This document shows, piece after piece, positions 60,757-64,000 of a stretch of DNA of 64,000 nucleotides. The DNA is from Chryseobacterium sp. HSC-36S06 (GTDB taxonomy: Bacteria; Bacteroidota; Bacteroidia; Flavobacteriales; Weeksellaceae). Numbering within the stretch: position 1 is the stretch's first letter; each line of letters begins with the position of its first letter. Made by a program: the position numbers and the translations under genes. Under the pieces are notes generated by a model, which searched no databases, was not told the origin of the DNA, and saw nothing but the letters and a program-made list of their open reading frames with translations. Where the stretch lies: positions 496,001 through 560,000 of the forward strand of contig NZ_JALJZX010000001.1 of the NCBI RefSeq assembly GCF_024171485.1. Direction: 5' to 3'.

Positions 60757-61385
60757 GGAATATTCAAATATTTGTGGGTCTGCACTGATGCCTGCCACTT
60801 AGGATTTGCAAGAATAAAATCTGTAATTTTCGGGTACATTTCATTTCTCCGGCTCCATTCACTTTGCAGATAAAGTTTACAGTTTCCAGAAACTTTTGCC
60901 GCCTGTTCTTCAGCGAATTTAAAATCATTATTGTTGAACACAATCATTTTTAGTTCACTGGCTTTTGCATAAATCTCCTCTTTAGGCAAACCGGTTTTTT
61001 TCGGTGAAAGGGTAATCCAATCTAGGATTCCGCTCATTTCATAAGCTCCCGAAGTTTCAATGTGGATTTCGCAACCCAGTTCTTTAAGACGAGTTGTGAG
61101 GACATTTAAATTCCACATCAGTGGTTCACCGCCGGTAAGAACAATGGTTTTACAGTAACTGGCAGCGGTTTCGGCAATTTGCAAAGCATCCATAACGGGA
61201 TGAAGGTTCGGGTCCCAGCTTTCTTTCACATCGCACCAGTGACAGCCCACATCGCAACCGCCAAGGCGGATGAAATATGCGGCTTTTCCGGTGTGTGCAC
61301 CTTCGCCCTGCAAAGTATAAAAATGCTCCATCACTGGGAGCATTTTACCTTCTCTTAATAAAATATTTTCTTCTTCTTTAGTCAT
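60753..61385 (-). CDS. queE: 7-carboxy-7-deazaguanine synthase QueE
   Basis: A 210-residue radical-SAM enzyme that makes 7-carboxy-7-deazaguanine, a precursor of queuosine. The cluster motif is GGCDVGCHWCDVKES (C44, C48, C51, the shortened CxxxCxxC spacing of QueE). YTLQGEGAHTGKAAYFIRLG is the QueE N-terminal segment. It overlaps folD by eight bases, so it is translationally coupled. Confidence 0.9.
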   Translation of the reverse strand: MTKEEENILLREGKMLPVMEHFYTLQGEGAHTGKAAYFIRLGGCDVGCHWCDVKESWDPNLHPVMDALQIAETAASYCKTIVLTGGEPLMWNLNVLTTRLKELGCEIHIETSGAYEMSGILDWITLSPKKTGLPKEEIYAKASELKMIVFNNNDFKFAEEQAAKVSGNCKLYLQSEWSRRNEMYPKITDFILANPKWQASVQTHKYLNIP

Positions 61386-62262
61386 TATATACTGAAGTTT
61401 TATACGCTAAAATGGTGTTTTTCATCAGCATCGCCCGCGTCATTGGTCCTACACCGCCGGGTACCGGAGTGATCCAGCTCGCTTTTGTTTTGCAGCTTTC
61501 GAAATCTACGTCACCAACTAACTGATAACCTTTTTCTGAATCATCTTCTATTCTGGTAATTCCTACATCGATAATTACAGCTCCTTTCTTAATCATATTC
61601 GCTTTCAGGAAATTGGGATCGCCCAATGCGGTAATTACAATATCAGCGTGGTGCGTGAATTTCTCGATATGCGGCGTGTAGGAGTGGGTAAGCGTTACTG
61701 TTGAATTCCCCGGGAAATGTTTTCTTCCCATCAAAATACTCATGGGCTTCCCAACAATGCGGCTTCTTCCGATGATTACACAGTGTTTTCCCTCGGTCTG
61801 GATACCGTAACGTTCAAGCAAAGTGAGTATTCCGAAAGGAGTGGCGGGTAAAAATGTGTCCATTTCCAAAGCCATTTTTCCGAAATTTTCCGGATGAAAA
61901 CCATCAACATCTTTCCGCGGATCTATTGCCATGATGATTTTTTCCTGATCAATCTGTTTTGGTAACGGCAACTGCACGATGAAACCATCAACATCCTTAG
62001 AAAGGTTAAGTTCCTTGATTTTCTCTAAAAGTTCTGCTTCAGATACAGTGCTGGGGAATTTAACCAACGATGATTTGAAACCTACTTCTTTACAGTCCTT
62101 GATTTTGTTGTTCACGTAAGTCATGCTCGCACCGTTGCTGCCGACCAAAATCGCAACCAAATGCGGCGGACGTCTTTTTCCCGCGATAATTTTGTCAACA
62201 TCGGCCCTGATTTCTTGTTTGATTTCTTTGGAAACTTTCAGTCCATCGAGAATTTTTGCCAT
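61378..62262 (-). CDS. folD: Bifunctional methylenetetrahydrofolate dehydrogenase/cyclohydrolase
   Basis: A 294-residue enzyme of one-carbon metabolism that converts 5,10-methylene-THF to 10-formyl-THF using NADP. Motifs are YVNNKIKDCKEVGF (catalytic Lys region), DGFIVQLPLPKQID and GRSRIVGKPM for cofactor binding. It lies 24 bases after pgi and overlaps queE. The group pgi-folD-queE is probably one transcript. Confidence 0.95.
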   Translation of the reverse strand: MAKILDGLKVSKEIKQEIRADVDKIIAGKRRPPHLVAILVGSNGASMTYVNNKIKDCKEVGFKSSLVKFPSTVSEAELLEKIKELNLSKDVDGFIVQLPLPKQIDQEKIIMAIDPRKDVDGFHPENFGKMALEMDTFLPATPFGILTLLERYGIQTEGKHCVIIGRSRIVGKPMSILMGRKHFPGNSTVTLTHSYTPHIEKFTHHADIVITALGDPNFLKANMIKKGAVIIDVGITRIEDDSEKGYQLVGDVDFESCKTKASWITPVPGGVGPMTRAMLMKNTILAYKTSVYND

Positions 62263-62286
62263 TTTACTTTTACTTTAGATTATGAT

Positions 62287-63927
62287 TTATTTCTTAGCTT
62301 TATAATAATTCATCAATCCGTTGGTCGAAGAATCGTGTGTATTTACCGAGTTTTCACCGCCAAGTTCTGCTAAAATTTTTCCTGCCAGTACTTTCCCCAG
62401 TTCCACGCCAAATTGGTCAAAACTGAAAATATTCCAGATTACACCCTGAACAAAAATTTTGTGTTCGTAAAGCGCAATAAGCTGTCCTAAAGAGAAAGGG
62501 GTAAGCTCATCGAAAATAAAGGAATTAGTGGGTGAATCGCCGGCAAATACTTTGTAATTAAGCAGTTTTTCGATTTCTTCTTCCGATTTTCCGGTGGCGA
62601 AAAGTTCCGTTTTTACTTCGTCGGCATTTTTACCGAACGCCAAAGCTTCAGTTTGGGCAAAAAAGTTGGCCAATAATTTATCCTGATGATCGGAAACTTC
62701 GTTGCAGGATTTCGCATAAGCAAGGAAATCCGCAGGAATTAATTCTGTTCCCTGATGAATCAACTGATAGAATGCGTGCTGCCCATTGGTTCCGGGTTCG
62801 CCCCAAATGATCGGGCCGGTTTCATATTCTACGTATTCGCCGTTTCTATCGACAGATTTTCCGTTGCTTTCCATATCTCCCTGCTGAAGATAGGCTGGAA
62901 AACGGTCTAAATACTGCGAATACGGAAGGATTGCATACGTTCCTGCTCCATAAAAATTACGGTACCAAATGCCGAGGAGTCCCATAAGCACAGGAATATT
63001 TTCCTTGAAATCTGCTGTTCTGAAATGAGTGTCGGTTTCGTTGGCACCTTTTAGTAACTGTTCGAAATTATCGTAACCTACGGCAAGCGCGATACTTAAA
63101 CCAATGGCGCTCCACAGCGAATATCGGCCGCCAACCCAGTCCCAGAATTCAAAAATATTTTCTTCTGCGATTCCGAATTCTTTTACCGACTTGGTATTTG
63201 TAGAAAGTGCTACAAAATGTTTGGCAACATCATCCTGAGAACCCTTTTTCAGGAACCATTCTTTTGCGGATGCCGCGTTTGTCATTGTTTCCTGTGTGGT
63301 AAAAGTTTTGGATGCGATGATAAAAAGTGTGGTTTCCGGATTTAGTTTTTTCAGGGTTTCTGCAATGTGATTTCCGTCTACATTCGAAACAAAATAAACG
63401 TTTAAACGCGTCTTAAAATGCTTCAAAGCAGAGCAAACCATCACCGGACCTAAATCTGAACCGCCGATGCCGATATTTACAACATCTGTAATTTCTTTTC
63501 CTGAAAAACCTTTGTGTTGGCCGGAAATAACTTTCGTGGAAAAAGTTTTCATCTGATCGAGAACTTTCTTAATTCCCGGTTTTATGTTTTCGCCATCAAC
63601 CAGGATTTCATCGTCTGAAAAATCCCGCAAAGCAGTATGCAGAACAGCTCGGTCTTCGGTTTCATTAATTTGCTGACCTTCAAACATGGCAGAAATTGCA
63701 GATTTCAGTTGAGTTTCTTCCGCCAATTTCAGTAACAGGTTTAATGTTTCCTGATCAATTAAGTTTTTAGAAAAATCGAAAAGGTAACCCGGTCTTTTTA
63801 TAGAAAAGTCGTTAAATCTGTTTGGATTTTGCTGAAAAAGTGATCTGAAATCAAAATCATTTTGTGCAAAATGATCTTCAAGATTTTGCCAGGATTGCGT
63901 GGTTTCAGGATTTATTTTTGGTAACAT
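62287..63927 (-). CDS. pgi: Glucose-6-phosphate isomerase
   Basis: A 546-residue enzyme that interconverts glucose 6-phosphate and fructose 6-phosphate. The family signatures [15 protein letters not shown] and [11 protein letters not shown] are present, as is the C-terminal [16 protein letters not shown]. It is the first gene of the minus-strand run that ends at 57159. A TAnnTTTG box is upstream. Confidence 0.95.
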   Translation of the reverse strand: MLPKINPETTQSWQNLEDHFAQNDFDFRSLFQQNPNRFNDFSIKRPGYLFDFSKNLIDQETLNLLLKLAEETQLKSAISAMFEGQQINETEDRAVLHTALRDFSDDEILVDGENIKPGIKKVLDQMKTFSTKVISGQHKGFSGKEITDVVNIGIGGSDLGPVMVCSALKHFKTRLNVYFVSNVDGNHIAETLKKLNPETTLFIIASKTFTTQETMTNAASAKEWFLKKGSQDDVAKHFVALSTNTKSVKEFGIAEENIFEFWDWVGGRYSLWSAIGLSIALAVGYDNFEQLLKGANETDTHFRTADFKENIPVLMGLLGIWYRNFYGAGTYAILPYSQYLDRFPAYLQQGDMESNGKSVDRNGEYVEYETGPIIWGEPGTNGQHAFYQLIHQGTELIPADFLAYAKSCNEVSDHQDKLLANFFAQTEALAFGKNADEVKTELFATGKSEEEIEKLLNYKVFAGDSPTNSFIFDELTPFSLGQLIALYEHKIFVQGVIWNIFSFDQFGVELGKVLAGKILAELGGENSVNTHDSSTNGLMNYYKAKK

Positions 63928-63976
63928 GTTCAGAAAGGTTTAATTAAGGAGTTCGGCTCCGTTGAATACGACGCTG

Positions 63977-63984
63977 CAAATTTA
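63977..63984 (-). promoter_or_regulatory. Putative -7 element of the pgi promoter
   Basis: TAAATTTG on the minus strand matches TAnnTTTG, 49 bases upstream of the pgi start codon. The -33 element would lie beyond the window edge. Confidence 0.5.
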
Positions 63985-64000
63985 CAGAAAAATAAAACCT

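Noticed and set aside
1-64000. CRISPR arrays, rRNA operons, prophages and insertion sequences
   Set aside because: I found no regularly spaced direct repeats, rRNA-like sequence, integrase, transposase or phage structural genes.

Overview
The window is chromosomal DNA of a Flavobacteriia species, most likely of the Chryseobacterium/Kaistella branch (Weeksellaceae). The evidence is the low G+C, start regions without Shine-Dalgarno sequences, promoters of the Bacteroidota type (TTTG or TTG, about 19 bases, TAnnTTTG), and marker families such as GLPGLI, the PorD/DUF4835 protein, DUF5687 and DUF4251, together with typical Bacteroidota interspersed repeats. It is mostly core genome. I saw no phage, insertion sequence, CRISPR array or rRNA. 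The only tRNA is tRNA-Asn.

Layout. 1-2514: exported metal-binding and Cys-rich proteins, an L,D-transpeptidase and a GLPGLI protein. 2626-6692: Fe-S operon sufA-sufB-sufC-sufD, followed by a G+C-rich repeat and a small HExxH protein. 7400-13353: methylmalonyl-CoA mutase, a small lipoprotein, prfA, a structured repeat resembling the flavo-1 RNA, and class I fumarase. 13431-18350: a WYL regulator divergent from class II fumarase, then an ABC exporter. 18457-23838: recN, porD, coaBC, rpoZ and bamD on the minus strand. 23987-27531: TetR, TatD, TcdA, rnpA and membrane proteins. 27542-32578: an acidic TPR-like protein, lptE, a sigma-54 activator and miaB. 32705-35914: five tandem exported proteins with TonB-C-like domains. 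35989-38653: lysA with a long leader, then an exonuclease. 38687-44485: a HerA-like ATPase, a Gre-like protein and a sulfur-handling operon (TauE, lipoprotein, MBL-rhodanese, rhodanese, rhodanese remnant, thioredoxin). 44487-49790: nitrilase, a beta-barrel protein, rseP, tRNA-Asn, pepT and HMG-CoA lyase. 49801-53196: a TonB-C-like protein, two OsmC paralogues, a SUF/DUF59 protein, an exonuclease, a CsaA-like protein and a cytochrome c. 53284-56734: dipeptide epimerase, meaB, DUF4251 and an M48 protease. 57159-63927: a long minus-strand run pgi-folD-queE-sugar transferase-mlaE-mlaF-beta-barrel.

How the genes fit together. Methylmalonyl-CoA mutase and its chaperone MeaB belong to propionyl-CoA and odd-chain metabolism, and HMG-CoA lyase belongs to leucine breakdown, although the three are scattered. 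SufA-D plus the DUF59 protein supply Fe-S clusters to enzymes such as class I fumarase, MiaB and QueE. BamD, LptE, PorD, RseP and the MlaE/MlaF pair maintain the outer envelope.

The most interesting observation is the lysA leader. A TAnnTTTG promoter box is followed by a 25-codon reading frame with five lysines, then a strong terminator hairpin only about 20 bases before the lysA start codon, with a possible competing antiterminator stem. This has the layout of a translation-coupled lysine attenuator. Other points of interest are the TonB-C-like gene array, an OsmC pair in which one copy has lost its peroxidatic cysteine, a rhodanese C-terminal remnant, and fumarases of both classes flanking a WYL regulator.
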